From: Helochares maculicollis
Lineage: Eukaryota; Arthropoda; Insecta; Coleoptera; Hydrophilidae
DNA: 51,035 nucleotides
Direction: 5' to 3'
Assembly (NCBI GenBank): GCA_033557835.1
Contig: JAWQRO010000172.1
Location: forward strand, 1-51,035
The stretch's first letter is position 1. Each line of letters opens with the position of its first letter. The translations under genes and the position numbers were made by a program. Below are positions 11,016 to 22,528 of the stretch, in pieces. Below the pieces are notes generated by a model, which was given only the letters and a program-made list of their open reading frames with translations, searched no databases and was not told the origin of the DNA.

Positions 11016-12999
11016 AATTGCAAGAAATCGAATAATGTTTATTTGCTTGTAGCTCTAATTTTTTCTTCATTGTTATTTGTGTCACGGTTAAATAAATAGT
11101 TTTTTGTTGTAATTTTATACAATTTATTCAGCATATTAAGCTACAGCTGAAAATATTTAACAAGCCATGTTCTAAATATTTTTATTCGACTCGTATAATT
11201 TTTTTTTAATTGGGCTTAGAAGCTTCAATATTTATTTAACAATATTCAGTTGAAACACAGTTCGATTTTATTATTTTTAGTTGACTGGAAATATTGAATC
11301 TACCTAGCAAAACTATACATTTAAATTGTAATAAATTAGATTTGCTTAGTTGCCCATTAGTTTAATCTTATGGTGCATTTTGCCTATTTCAGTTCAAGCA
11401 ATTAAGTCTACACCAGCAAAAATTACAACAGTTAACGTATTAAAATATTTATCTCTCAGTTTTAAAAATAAAACGAAATAGTAGCCATTATAAAATGCAT
11501 TCCGAAAATCGTCCAATATCGTTTGATAAATTACGCAAGAGTACTTGCTTTCACTAACGATTTGTTGAGACGGTAAGTAATCATCTTTATAAGAATCGCT
11601 TTGATACTTATTCTTATTTTATTCGTACTTAATTGCTGCTAGTTTTTATTTATGTATTCTTGTTTGTTACATAAAATATTCTCAGGTTAATAGATGAGAT
11701 TTAATGTTTTTTAGAAAATTATGGAGAAAAATATGCCATGTTTTTACTACACATCAGTTTAAAAGACAAAAAGAAGGAAAGGTGAACCTTTAAATCTTAA
11801 AATTAAAGTATTACAATTTATAACAATGTATTTTTATTCTGAAGCCGGTCTTGAACACATCTTTTCGTACATGTCAATTTATGTGTCAAGCAAAATTAGC
11901 TTACTAAACTCTAAAATTAGCAAAAAATGCATATGGAAACGCTTGAAATGAAGAAAGAACTTGCTTTCCCAAATTTTCTATTGAAATTGCGAATTATGCC
12001 GATAAAAAAGTGACCGTTGCACTATTTATTTAGAACACTTGTATTTGTTTCTTTTTCCAATATTTACTCTTTAGAATGTAGCCCAATATCTGCAATTTAG
12101 TGAAAAAGTTTTATAAATGACATTAGTTGTAGTAGGGAAAAAGTTACTTCATTATTCTCTTTGAGGAACATTATTTATGACATGAAATTATAAACCAAAT
12201 ATAGGCTTATGAAATCAAATTTTTCATAAATATGATAAATTGGTTTTTCTAACTGCTAACATTTTCTGGTTTCGATAAAAGTAATGGGAGGCATTATTAA
12301 CTTTCACTACGTTTTGTCTATTGTGCCTAAGAGAATAAGGGGAAATTCTTTGCAACATAATTGAAGCTAGTGGTTGCAATTTGGGATCAACAAGGTAGAG
12401 GTGTATCTCCAACCGATACATCAACAGCACGAAAAAAAGTTAATTTGAGATAAATATATTTATATATTTATAGTATAGTATACGTATCTCTTCAATCGTT
12501 GATGCTACCGATTAACTTTTATAAAAAACAATACATCCTATATAATGTTCTGAAAGCTCAACTTTGATAAAATTGTTTATATGTTGATACTTTAAAATAT
12601 TGATGTTATAGAGCAGAAAATTGATAGTTAAACTCTTTATCATAAGATAAACATAAGAAAATTGATTTGTGACAGTTATGGGTTTTGACATTTTACAAAA
12701 CTTTGATTCGGAAAAGAATAGATTTTACCAGACCTACTAGCAGAACAATTGAATAAAACTGATATTAAAATTTTTCTTCAACTACAATTATCTTCATATT
12801 TTATCGTCTTGTTAATATTCACTGACTTATGGGCATCAATTTTATATTTTATTTCTAGATAAAATATTCAAACCACAGTAACCCACATGTATATGTGAGC
12901 ACTTAAATAAGAGAAACAAGTTGATAAACCAGATGCGCGAGTTTAAAATGTCTTTTTTTCATGAAAAATACGCAATTATTTAAGAATTAATAAGTATTT
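11016..12999. other. Intergenic, no gene seen
   Basis: After the poly(A) signal at 11091 the sequence is AT-rich and stop-dense on both strands. The 68-codon frame at 12224-12430 (-) has no recognisable motif and is treated as chance. Confidence 0.6.
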
Positions 13000-13885
13000 G
13001 CACTCGCTTTTTACACATTTTATCCATCTCTCGGGCAATTTATACATACCATTCCAAAAGAAAGCTACATCTTTGATAGATATCCATTCGTCGAAGTATT
13101 TTTGTACATCCTCGAAAGTGTTGAAGTATTGCTCAGCCAGTACGTATCCCATCGATGAGAAGAGGTGATAATCAGAAATGCACAGGTCTGGTGAATATGG
13201 CGGGTGTGGTAGGCGTTAACAACCAAGCGACGAAATCGTTTCTTTGACCAATTTGGCTGAATCTACAGGAGCGTTGTCATGCTATAAAATGAGTTTATCT
13301 TTCTTTTTTATCACCAGTTACAACCCGATGCAAGAAAACCCTTTCTTTTGTCGCGTAAATGCAACATTTTGCACACAGTTTTCCGTCTTTCCATCTGTCG
13401 TTCGTTTAGTTTGTGTGGAACCCATTTTCAACCTTTTGAATCTTCCCCATCATTGGTTGTGTTTGTGTATCGTCTTCGTCTAATAACGCTTGTAATTTGT
13501 CGTCTTCAAACTTTTTTGTCCGATTTTCACGTTCTTTGTCGATAATATTGAATACGCCACTTTCGAAACGTTGAAATCAGCGTTCACAAGTCTTGATAGT
13601 TAGAGGAAAATTTCCGTAAGTCTCTACAAGAATTCGATGACTTTCCGATGTCTTTTTCTTTTGATTGGACAAGAAAATCATTACATGCCGCAAATGCTCT
13701 TTACTTGGTTCAAAACTCGACATGTTTAACACGAAAAAGAAGTATGCTACTAACTCGTAAAAAACTAAACGAATACAATGGTTTGTTGTGGGCAGTCTTA
13801 CCACAAAAATGGCGCTTTGGATTCCAAAGGTTACTTTTTATGCGCCATCTCTTGACACCAAAACGACTTTTTAAACATGCGCACC
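13000..13885 (-). mobile_element. Mariner transposon relic, internally deleted
   Basis: The minus strand encodes a mariner transposase N-terminus starting near 13722 (MSSFEPSKEHLRHVMIFL...). An interrupted middle and a C-terminal part follow, with HDNAPVD (cf. HDNARPH) and LPHPPYSPDLCISDYHLF, the third aspartate of the DD34D triad. Between the KRKGFL-like block and the HDN block the central catalytic region is missing, and stops and frameshifts occur. The AAAGTCGTTTT-type sequence near 13860-13875 resembles mariner 5' ends. The element is inactive. Confidence 0.85.
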
Positions 13886-14996
13886 TGGTATTTTTGGTCT
13901 TTAAAATAAGAAAAAATGCAAAGCCAAATATTTCTAGAAACTTCTATTTAGATAATCATTAAGAAACATTTCATTTAGATAGAGAAAAACTGAGGGTATA
14001 TCTTCCTTAACGCTCCAGATATTTTGTCTTAATTACTTTAAGCCTATAGATTTGTATCTAGTAAGCCATGCAAAGAAAGAAATGAACTTTCTTAGACAAG
14101 CAATCAAAATTGCGAGTAATTACTAATATAATTATTTAAATCATGTGAAGTTTTTATTTTGTTGTAGTATACAAATTGTATATCGATCATGAAAAACTGA
14201 ATCAAAACTCTAGATACGAATCCTAATTAAAAAATTGTTCTGAAAACCTTAAGTCTTTTAATAAAAATATTTGCTTGCGAATTTATAATATGCAACGAAT
14301 GCATCTGAAAGTGGTTTCCACTCAATGGTCAAAGTAAAAATACTCAGAAATTGCAAAACTTGAAAACCCTGTCTACATTAAATAATGTGCTAATAATATG
14401 CATCCAATGTAAATGGAGCTTGTAGCCATGTGGTCCTATGGATCGAGAGCATTATCAAAGTTCTCGTCCAGGAGATAATGTTTTGTTATAATTATAACTG
14501 TTGTTCTCAATTCTGATTAGAATAAAATAAATTATACTGAAAGTTGTAATTAACTGCCAGTAAAGGTGTAATTTAATTATAAAAATATTCGATAAGTGTC
14601 TATAATTTTTTTCTTAAATTCAATGAGTTTGGTAAAAGAAATTTGACGTATGCCGCCTGAGATTTTCTAAGTCAATGTGAAAATCCAAATTTTATTTACA
14701 TTGAATATTAAACTTAAATGTTTTTAATTACATCTCGGTATCACCATTTATTAATATACATTTTTAAGTTTGTAGTATTTTAAGTGAAGTTCACGGTCGG
14801 TCAACAATTTTTTTTCTTGAAATTTAATGAAAGCATTAGCAATTGTTACATTAATAAAATAAATATCATTGCAAGTTGAAATGATACTGATCCTTATGGA
14901 ATTATTTATATATTTGGCTTTAAAAAACAGACATTATATATATTATAGCTAAAAAATAAAATTAAGTTAATTTATTTCATAGATATTTATATTTAA

Positions 14997-15126
14997 GGTT
15001 ACTTTATTGAACCACTCAATGCACTCATGATCTAAAGGCAAATTTTGAGTTTGTCCCCATATCATTAATCCAAATACTTTACAATATAATCACCTTCCAC
15101 AGAAACTTAGATGAAATAAAGTAACC
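14997..15126. repeat. Short inverted-repeat (MITE-like) element
   Basis: GGTTACTTTATT at 14997-15008 is perfectly inverted as AATAAAGTAACC at 15115-15126, bounding 130 bp of non-coding DNA. No clear target-site duplication is visible, so assignment as a MITE is tentative. Confidence 0.5.
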
Positions 15127-15382
15127 AATACAAAGTAAAGCAACTACGATTAAGAACAGTCCAAAAACAACTAGATATTGAGTTTCGATCAAGAAAGTAA
15201 AACATGACAACCCAGCATTTCTCCAACGTCACTTTGTGACACCATGACAGTACCTAGTTTTTCTCATCATCAAATACAACAAAGCGCCAAGAAACAGTTT
15301 ATTCCGCACCTTATTCTTGCCTCCCCTCATAAATGCATTTCGCAACCGCCTTTAACCGCTCCACCCATACATAGCTGGCCAG

Positions 15383-15389
15383 TATAAAA
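15383..15389 (+). promoter_or_regulatory. Putative TATA box of AT-hook/HMG-like gene
   Basis: TATAAAA in locally GC-richer sequence, about 175 bp before the chosen ATG (15557) and about 80 bp before the upstream ATG at 15465. A transcript starting about 30 bp downstream would contain the upstream ORF. Confidence 0.45.
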
Positions 15390-15464
15390 CAAATCTACCC
15401 CTATCCAGCATCCAAAATATATTCTGCAGAATCAAGACTGCAGAAAGCTAACAAAAACAAACAG

Positions 15465-15809
15465 ATGACTATTTATTTACTAATTTGTTTGTTGCTAGTT
15501 AGAAACGAAAATATTTTCCAAAATCTCTCAAGACACCAAAAAGTGTACTATTATCAATGGAAACCACAAAAGCCCATAATAACAATGGGCAAATCGTAAG
15601 TTTATTCGGTTACTCAGTGATTTGAAATTTTGGATCAAAAAAAAATTTGCAGGTCCAAAACTGCGGGACTGAAGACAAATCGAAACGAGACTTTAAAGTG
15701 CACGCCATTTGGGAAAATGCAAGCACGTTTCGAAAATGTAACAAAGGAGAATCGGAAGCTCTGCCGAAAATGTTGGAAACAAAAAAAGAAAACATCGACG
15801 AGCCGATAG
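15465..15809 (+). CDS. Overlapping upstream ORF in a second frame
   Basis: ATG at 15465 opens a frame that reads MTIYLLICLLLV... to the donor at 15595. After splicing to 15653 it continues 52 more codons to TAG at 15807-15809, giving 95 aa. It overlaps the start of the AT-hook gene in another frame on the same two exons. It could be a translation-attenuating uORF or a real second product. The N-terminus is hydrophobic and the C-terminus is rich in Lys/Arg/Cys. No family was recognised. Confidence 0.3.
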
Positions 15810-16806
15810 ATCTTACGTTCACTCAAAAATCACCTGGGCAAGACGGCTGCAAGCAATCTTCAGATATCGCCATTTACGGCGAAGCCACTTCCCATACATC
15901 TATAGCTATTGCGAAAATCATGGAAGCGGATCACTTCATGGCGAACGGATTACCCAAGAAGAAATACAGAAAACGAAAATTAGTAGAAATCAACAACAAA
16001 GTAAGTTAAGGTGCATAAGTTTAGCTAACCGGAATCAAGTACAAGCATTTTGAAAACCAATTAAGCTAATACATCTCTGGTTAATAATTTCGACCCCGAT
16101 TTTAGTCTTAAGCCAGGCACAGGATTCCAAAATTTTGGAATCTAATGTGGTGCCCAATCAGATAAACGAACGCATCACTTTGCAGGTGGTTAACGAACAA
16201 TTAGATCACGAGGCTTCGACTTTAGAAACATCCGAGTACCTCCAGCACATGGACCAAAAACAAGCAGAAGTTTTAAAAGCCGCCAAATCATTATTTTCCA
16301 AAAGAACGAGAACACTTTACCATTGGATGTACCCTAATACTCCAAAAAGCCAATTAAAAGCAGCAGTATCCATGTCTTGGGAGACTTTAGGAGTACAAGA
16401 AAAGGAGTTTTACATTTCTCAGGTTTTGGGGAGGTTCGGCTTTCCGCAGAACAGCCTCATGGTCAATCCGCAGCTCGACGGAATAAGAGTCGTTCCTCAG
16501 ATGCTTCATTTAGATTTATCTCCTGCGTCCGACAGGAAAATTCTTTCACCCAGTTTAATTTTACCTGAAAACATCCAACCTTGGAAAATGTCACGAGTTG
16601 CTATGGCGTTGCCTCGAATCGTTAAGAAACGTGGTAGGATTGGGAGACCTCCGGGAAGCAAGAACAAACCACTCAAGGAAGAAGAGAGCGTCATTAAGCA
16701 AATTCAGACCGACAGCAACTGTGATGAGTTCCAAGATGATCCGGAACTGAGTCGAGAGTTTGAACAATTTAAATGGACATTACACATGAACGAGAATAAG
16801 GCTTAG
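15557..16806 (+). CDS. AT-hook nuclear protein with HMG-box-like segment
   Basis: Exons 15557-15595, 15653-16000 and 16117-16806 (phase 0) total 1077 nt (358 aa). This ATG was chosen because only its frame (METTKAHNNNGQI) joins in phase to exon 2. The acceptor CCAG at 16113-16116 keeps frame into exon 3. Residues about 116-129 are basic (PKKKYRKRK), a likely nuclear localisation signal. Residues about 184-240 (SLFSKRTRTLYHWMYPN..., WETLGVQEKEFYISQVLGRF) have the spacing of an HMG-box: a basic start, a central W-x-L and EK..Y. Residues about 299-313 (KKRGRIGRPPGSKNK) form a classical AT-hook. The C-terminus is acidic. AATAAA is at 16949-16954. Likely a chromatin or transcription regulator. The HMG assignment is by pattern only. 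Confidence 0.75.
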
Positions 16807-16948
16807 ATATATTATCAAATTTTAAATTATGCTTAGTTATATAATTTTTAAGAAACAGAAATCTTACACAGTACGTAATTTAAAAACTTAAGCGACAATA
16901 TTTTTTGTTATATATTCCAAATGCAGACTCTGATGTTTTCCGTGAGGA

Positions 16949-16954
16949 AATAAA
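16949..16954 (+). promoter_or_regulatory. Poly(A) signal of the AT-hook gene
   Basis: AATAAA, 143 bp after the stop codon. It separates this gene from the following small coiled-coil gene. Confidence 0.6.
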
Positions 16955-17045
16955 CACTAAGAAGAAAACTAATTTTTTATTGACTGTCAAAAGTATAGCG
17001 GTGAGTAAATTCGAAAGCAAAATTTAATGTTTTGAATAGAAGATA

Positions 17046-17502
17046 ATGGATATGGGGAAAGGGGATTTATTGAATCGGGCACAGGCAATGAGTGCGAGTG
17101 CTAAGGATGGTATGTACCTTCGGAACGTGCCTTCGTGTTGCGGAAGCTTAGATGAGAGTTTTTTGTGTTTCAAAACGAAGAGCACTGCTTTAGAAAGGAA
17201 GCTAGTCCGACTTGAGGATAGGGTACAGTCATTATTTGCTCAGAGTAGGCGATTGAAAAGAGCAAATAGAAAAAAGAATGAGCAATATAACATTCTGAAA
17301 AGTAAAATTGGGAAATTGGAAAAAAATCAGAGCACAGCGCACTTTTTGTCTAGAGCCATTAAAACTGAAGGTTAGTATAGTTACAATACAAACTGTATGG
17401 ATTGATAATCGCATTTCTTGTAAAACATTAAGAAATACTTATATTTTTTCAGCTTGCCGTTACTTCCTTTACATTCTATTAAACACTTCTACTTGTTTCT
17501 AG
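17046..17502 (+). CDS. Small basic coiled-coil protein, unknown function
   Basis: ATG at 17046 opens a 109-codon frame ending at 17375. An alternative model splices G|GTTAGT at 17370/17371 to CAG|CT at 17453 and ends at 17502, giving 124 aa. Residues about 45-100 (ALERKLVRLEDRVQSLF... through KIGKLEKN) have heptad-like leucine/isoleucine spacing and many Lys/Arg, predicting a coiled coil that could dimerise. No family was recognised. It follows the AT-hook gene in the same direction about 240 bp downstream and could be a separate gene or a detached domain. GTTAGT is a weak donor, so the unspliced end is equally possible. Confidence 0.5.
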
Positions 17503-17899
17503 GACTAGAATAACTTAATATATAATTTGTACATAATAGGTGCCCCCTTACAAAAAGGAAAATCTGTACTGTCCAACCCGCCGTGAGACAACGACGCGTT
17601 TTAGACCTCAATCGTAAAATAGGCATTCACGGTAAATGCTTCATCTATATATTAATATTAGTAAGAAGCACTAATATTAATCAAAATCTTTGCTTTTAAA
17701 ATGTAGAGACAATCTGGATTTGAACATTTTTGAAGTATTCCCGAATGCTCTCTAAGACAGTTTGTATCTGATATTTATTTTAAATAGCTTATTCGTCAGA
17801 GTTTGTCAAAATTTCTTCATTAACGATGATCTTTATAACAAATAAATTTGTTGAAATTTACTTTTTTCTCCAATATGTGTATCACTTCGAACTGGCAGG
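17503..17899. other. Short intergenic region
   Basis: No gene seen. It includes a TATATATTAATATTAG / CTAATATTAAT near-palindrome around 17645-17680 that could fold. It merges into mariner relic DNA on the right. Confidence 0.4.
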
Positions 17900-18310
17900 T
17901 ACAGATTAAGGCCTTCTTCTAGGGCTGAACCTGGTACGTGGTGCTTGGATCTTTTGTAAAGTCCCAAAATCCTATGAGGACATTTATCAGGATGAAGCAT
18001 TCACTTGTCTGCAATATCTATTCTCACGTGAGTAGCACTTTTTCTGAGTCTTTCGAGGACGTTTTCATAAAACACTTTGTTGACAGTTTGTCCTGGAAAA
18101 AATTCTTTGAGGAAGATTCCTCTTTTATCAAAAAAATAAATGAGCATTGACTTGATCTTCGATTTGTTAATTCGAGCTTTCTTTGGTCGAGAAAATCTCA
18201 CATCGCGCCAATCCTTACTTTGCATCTTGGTCTCAGGTTCATACTCTGTTACCATTTTGGCACAAACATTTCGCATGTGCAAATGTTCTGTCAAATTTAG
18301 TGAACAATCT
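17900..18310 (-). mobile_element. Mariner transposase fragment
   Basis: Minus frame 18294-18001 reads HLHMRNVCAKMV, then YEPETKMQSKDWR...SRPKKARINKSKIKSMLIYFFDKRG, then PGQTVNKVFYENVLERLR. This is the central part of a mariner transposase of the type related to SETMAR-like elements. Between VCAKMV and EYEPETK a block including the first catalytic Asp is deleted. Frame loss follows at the position of the HHDNAPCH motif (here LHPDKCPH). It is a different mariner lineage from the one at 13.0-13.9 kb. Confidence 0.8.
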
Positions 18311-19135
18311 TTAAATATAATTACTCATTCAACATTCCTAATGTATAACGATAGTCTGAGTGCTCACATGTTTCATGTTTTAGTCAGTTTTCGAAGTTAA
18401 AAGCCTCCCTGGATGGTGTTTACCTACAACGTGTTTTCAAACATAACACTTTGTGACATATAAATATAAAAACATTACCTTGGTAGCATCGGTTACGATA
18501 ATATGATAGGCTTAATTCAAACTGCTATTCATATAGCCAGTAATAATCTGATTCAATTTTAAATAAATTAAATTAAAAATAGTAATACTGGTTAAATGGT
18601 TTCTGTTAGAGATTTTTCTGTAGAAACAAATTATTTTAACATATCCCGGCTCGAAGATATGAAACAGTAGGTAGGCTAATTCTCTTTTGAAAATTAAAGC
18701 TTTTTACTTTTCTTTTCAAATATGATATTTTATTGAGATGCGAGTATATCAAATATTATTGAAACAAACAAGAGAAAATTAAAAAAAGAGTTAAGGAAAC
18801 GAAAAATACTGCAAATGAGAAAATCAGTTTTTACTTAGGCTTCAGTTACAGTAATAATTTATTTAAAGTTCTTTCCACTAGAGACTTTCCCCAAAAATTC
18901 TCAATCGGTATTGTTTCATTTTCTAATTAAAATTCTTGTTTGCCTTTTTCATGTTAATAAAAAAACGCTAACGATTTGAAAACATCCTTAAAATCTAAAA
19001 TATGTGCATTTCGCACTAATTAATTTATTAATAATTATAGCCTGTTGTGTGAAGGCCAAGAGCCATAAAAATGTCGGAAATATCGTACGATCATATAAAA
19101 GGAAATTCGTAATTTTGATAGAAAAGTCGTTCAAA
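18311..19135. other. Intergenic region upstream of the CA cluster
   Basis: AT-rich with no gene. A frame-consistent upstream ATG exists at about 19004, but the better signal peptide starts at 19136. This region should hold the promoter of the first carbonic anhydrase gene. Confidence 0.5.
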
Positions 19136-21953
19136 ATGTTGCTGAAGTTAAGTTGTTCTCTGTGCTGTATAGTGATTATTCTTGCTTTCTATGAGAGGAG
19201 CGGAGCTACTGCTAACAAAACTGTAAAATATCTCGAAGACAGTACCCAGAAAATCAAGAAAGCTCGAGCTAATGAAAAATTATTTAACGAAAACTTCTCC
19301 ATAGGAGGCAGTCTCGGGCCTTTGGCTGGCGGCTTCTCTTTTGAAAAATATTTTAACATTTTAGGTGTAGACGGAAATTCGAAATCTACCTCAACTGCTG
19401 CACCGTTGCAAGGTTTTCAAAGTTTTCTATTATTTTCATTTGTTAAATGTGTTTTTTATTCAATATTATGATTGTCACAATTAATCCTTTTACATTTTTA
19501 GCAGGTTGCACGCAGAAGAGACAATCACCAATTAATCTGGACTTCCAGGTCGTCATAGCGAAATATCAAGATTTACATTGGTCTAGGGAATATTCATCTC
19601 TGCCATCTTCTATAACAGCTCAGAATAATGGAGAAACAAGTATGTTTTTAAATAGTATAATTTAGGTAAGTGTATCATGACGTCATTATCAGTAAGTTAC
19701 TAGACTAACTCAGTCGGTAAAGGAAGAAATCTTGTAAGTTCGGTTGCCTAGTCAGCAGTAATGAAATGTTGAAGCGTAAGTATAGGTAATTTCATTCTTG
19801 ATGTTTACCTACTGCTGGATGTAGATTTTGTAATCTATATAAATTATTGAAAATATTTTGCTTAAAAATAGACAATAAATTATTTTTAAATCCTTTAATT
19901 TACTTAAGTTTTACTTATTAAATATTCACTCGTTTGCCACCTTAAATGTTAGAGTTTATCCAGAAGCTCCTTTTTTTAAGTATTTCCACTCTGCCAGGTA
20001 TACTTACCCCTTACTGGGAATGTTGATGCGCTTTAGATTTCGTCGCGAAAATTCTCGGAAATTTCAGAACAGCCCCAAAAATTCAAAATCTGAACATTGT
20101 TTCTTTTTGCAACCCCCTAGAAATAATATACTAAGTGGAAATAAGACTGTAAATTAATTTGACTGCATTTGCTGAGATGTATAATACAAGCGCGAAAATT
20201 AAACAAGTGTTACAAAGAAATCTATCCAACACTATGGTTTTGAGCATGTTTATTTCTTAAAGCATCTTTAAAGCGAACAGCTCTTCTCTCTCACTAAAGC
20301 AAAAGCGTCCTTGTTCCAAGAACCTCTTTGTTTTTATAAATATTTTAAAACAACAAATATGCTTTATTTTGAACAACTGTATTTATGAAAGTGTGGATAT
20401 ATTGTACGCTTTCCAGAATATTCGGTAACAAGTTTCACAAATTTGTCTAGGACGACCAATTTACTAACGAAAATCTGACGACTTATTCAGTCTACATTGT
20501 TTTACTTATTTTTAGCATTTGGGTGAAAGTCTCAGCACTTAAAGTAAATTTTATAGTTTGTAGTAGATTCAAAATTACCAACACAAATAATTTCTTACCT
20601 AATGTATATAAAAATGGAAATCCCATAGAAAACCGTTTAATATTTTAATTAGTTCTTCACATATAAAAATAATACGAAATTCGCATATTTCATACAAAGT
20701 ATTTTACTTAAGACTCTTTAAAAAACGATTATACCTGTACTGTAAGTCAAACGCTCACTGCTTCTTTTTAAGTGTCCTTTTCAATTAGCCGAACGAGTAT
20801 TTATATTCAAATTCCTTCTCTTATAATTTTCTTGTTTTTGGAATTGGAAAATTACTACTTTGAAATTTGGCGGAATAATTATATATTCAGCCTTCATGTA
20901 AGCTTCTTTTTATAGATATGACTATATTACAGGAATATTGTTAAACGTTGAAACTCAAATTTAGGTATATTCCGGTAGCAATACATATAAAAGATTTTCT
21001 TTATACTACATATTTTAAGTACTTTTAGCCAGAACAGTTTTGCTAATTTCTTGACAGTATTTTCTTATAAACTGGCAAATATTTCAATGGTAAGTTCAGC
21101 TGAGGCAATGAATATGTGCCACGGTAAATTTTAAAAGTAATTTATTTAATCTAATGCTAAATTTAGATCCACTGTTATTATAACATTTTATTACTTCTGA
21201 TGTCAGTATATTTTTTTAATGTATGACGCAATGACAAACTTAGCTAAAATTAATATATAATGTTCTGCTTTTTTAATTTTATCTAATTTAACAATACCAC
21301 TCTTCATAGTCAAAGTAACTGCGAGTTTTTCCAATGGTACAAAACCGTTGCTAAGTGGCGGCCCGTTATACCACCGATATAAATTCGACCATATTCACTT
21401 TCACTGGGGCACGTACAACAAAGTTGGAAGCGAACATACGTTCTTTGGAAGCAGTTTTCCCATGGAGATTCACGCAGTGCATGTCAGGGAAGATTTGACT
21501 GTAGAAGATGCAAAAAAATTCTTTGATGGGTTTGTAATAGTTGCCTATTTCGTTGTGGTGAGTATTGAAGTACCCGTGGAAGTTTCTAGCAATTAAAAAA
21601 TTTATCATACAAATTTTTAGATATCATCAAGTGCCAATCCAGCTCTCGAAGCACTTCTTCAGCAATCACCAAATTTACTAACCCGCGATTCAAACGCAAT
21701 TTTAGAAAATTCTTTTTCTTTAGATACCTTAGTGCCGCCATTGGTCAATAACTATTATACGTACGCTGGTTCTTTAACAACGGGATCGCATCCAGAAGCG
21801 GCCATTTGGATTATATCCAATGATACGCTTCCCATTTCGGAACGTCAACTCGAAAAGTTTAGGAGCATCGCCCTTAATTCTCAGGAAATGCAAAATAACT
21901 TCAGATCTACACAATCGCTTAATGGAAGGACCGTTTTCGTTGCACTTAAATAG
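19136..21953 (+). CDS. Secreted alpha-carbonic anhydrase, catalytic residues intact (CA-A)
   Basis: Exons 19136-19412, 19505-19639, 21310-21557 and 21621-21953 total 993 nt (330 aa). The enzyme family hydrates CO2 to bicarbonate and a proton. The signal peptide is MLLKLSCSLCCIVIIL..., followed by a ~70-aa Gly/Ser-containing linker before RQSPINLD. In human CA II numbering, His94/His96 are H167/H169 (HIHFHWG), Glu106 is E179 (GSEHT), His119 is H192 (MEIHAVH) and Thr199 is T273 (GSLTT). All are present, so it should be active outside the cell. The intron-1 donor (G|GTTTTC) is weak, and a later GTGTTT at about 19449 is an in-phase alternative. Exon 4 could be swapped for the exon at 22153-22485. 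Confidence 0.88.
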
Positions 21954-22152
21954 GATGCTTTCAGATTTTCCTTTGACACGGCTATTTCTTAGTCAATTTT
22001 AGTACAGCTTACAGAAGCGTTTTATTTTTGTTATTTTTTTTATTAATTGAGTTATTTAACTGAATGTTGTAACATTTTACTGGGGTTATAATACAAAAAT
22101 TTATTATTACATGAAAGTAGCTTATATATAGTTATCGTTCACTTTATTTTAG

Positions 22153-22485
22153 ATAACTCTCCAAGACAATGAAGCTTTACAGTCAGTTTTGGATATTTGC
22201 TCGGAGTTGAAGATAAATGCTTCTGCTGAGCTAGTAAGGACTTTTCCTATGAACCAGTTGGTCATACCTTTTTCAAAAAATTACTACCATTATTCCGGAT
22301 CTTTGATAGATTACCCGAGTCCAGAATGTGCAATTTGGATAATATCCACTCAAGGATTGTCCATTTCACAACGCCAATTAGATCTGTTCAGGGCAATTTC
22401 AACAGGGTGTTCTGATAGTAATAGTATCTTGAAGCAGGCGCAGCCTTTAAACGGACGAACTGTGTGTTTTGCTTGCGATTTCTAA
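22153..22485 (+). CDS. Alternative terminal exon of CA-A lacking Thr199
   Basis: Preceded by TTTATTTTAG and beginning in phase 0 (ATA), exactly like the CA-A last exon at 21621 (also ATA). Both are 333 nt and end in stop codons. The protein reads ITLQDNEALQSVL..., NYYHYSGSLID, SPECAIWIISTQGLSISQRQLDLFRA..., PLNGRTVCFACDF. It is homologous throughout to exon 4. At the Thr199-Thr200 position it has Ile-Asp, so an isoform using it would keep the zinc ligands but lose the Thr199 gatekeeper. AATAAA follows at 22523-22528. It has no CA exons of its own upstream, so it is either a mutually exclusive 3' exon or the stub of a lost paralogue. The intact frame favours use. Confidence 0.75.
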   Translation: MTLQDNEALQSVLDICSELKINASAELVRTFPMNQLVIPFSKNYYHYSGSLIDYPSPECAIWIISTQGLSISQRQLDLFRAISTGCSDSNSILKQAQPLNGRTVCFACDF

Positions 22486-22522
22486 AATGACCTAAAACGT
22501 ATGTGTATTTTCGGTGTCTTAA

Positions 22523-22528
22523 AATAAA
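22523..22528 (+). promoter_or_regulatory. Poly(A) signal after the alternative CA-A exon
   Basis: AATAAA 38 bp after the stop at 22485. No AATAAA is seen between 21954 and 22152, only AATACA near 22090. The long isoform therefore has the stronger 3' end signal. Confidence 0.6.

Larger units (their letters stand above)
13886..15464. other. Intergenic region with small inverted-repeat element
   Basis: No gene was recognised. It holds a 130-bp MITE-like unit at 14997-15126 (listed separately) and, near its right end, a TATAAAA at 15383-15389 that probably belongs to the HMG-like gene. Confidence 0.55.

Noticed and set aside
13244..13545. Plus-strand frames across 13.2-13.5 kb
   Set aside because: They are antisense to the mariner transposase relic.
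22153..22485. Independent short carbonic anhydrase gene
   Set aside because: It covers only the C-terminal third, starts at a splice acceptor and is phase-matched to the CA-A donor. It is better treated as an alternative last exon.
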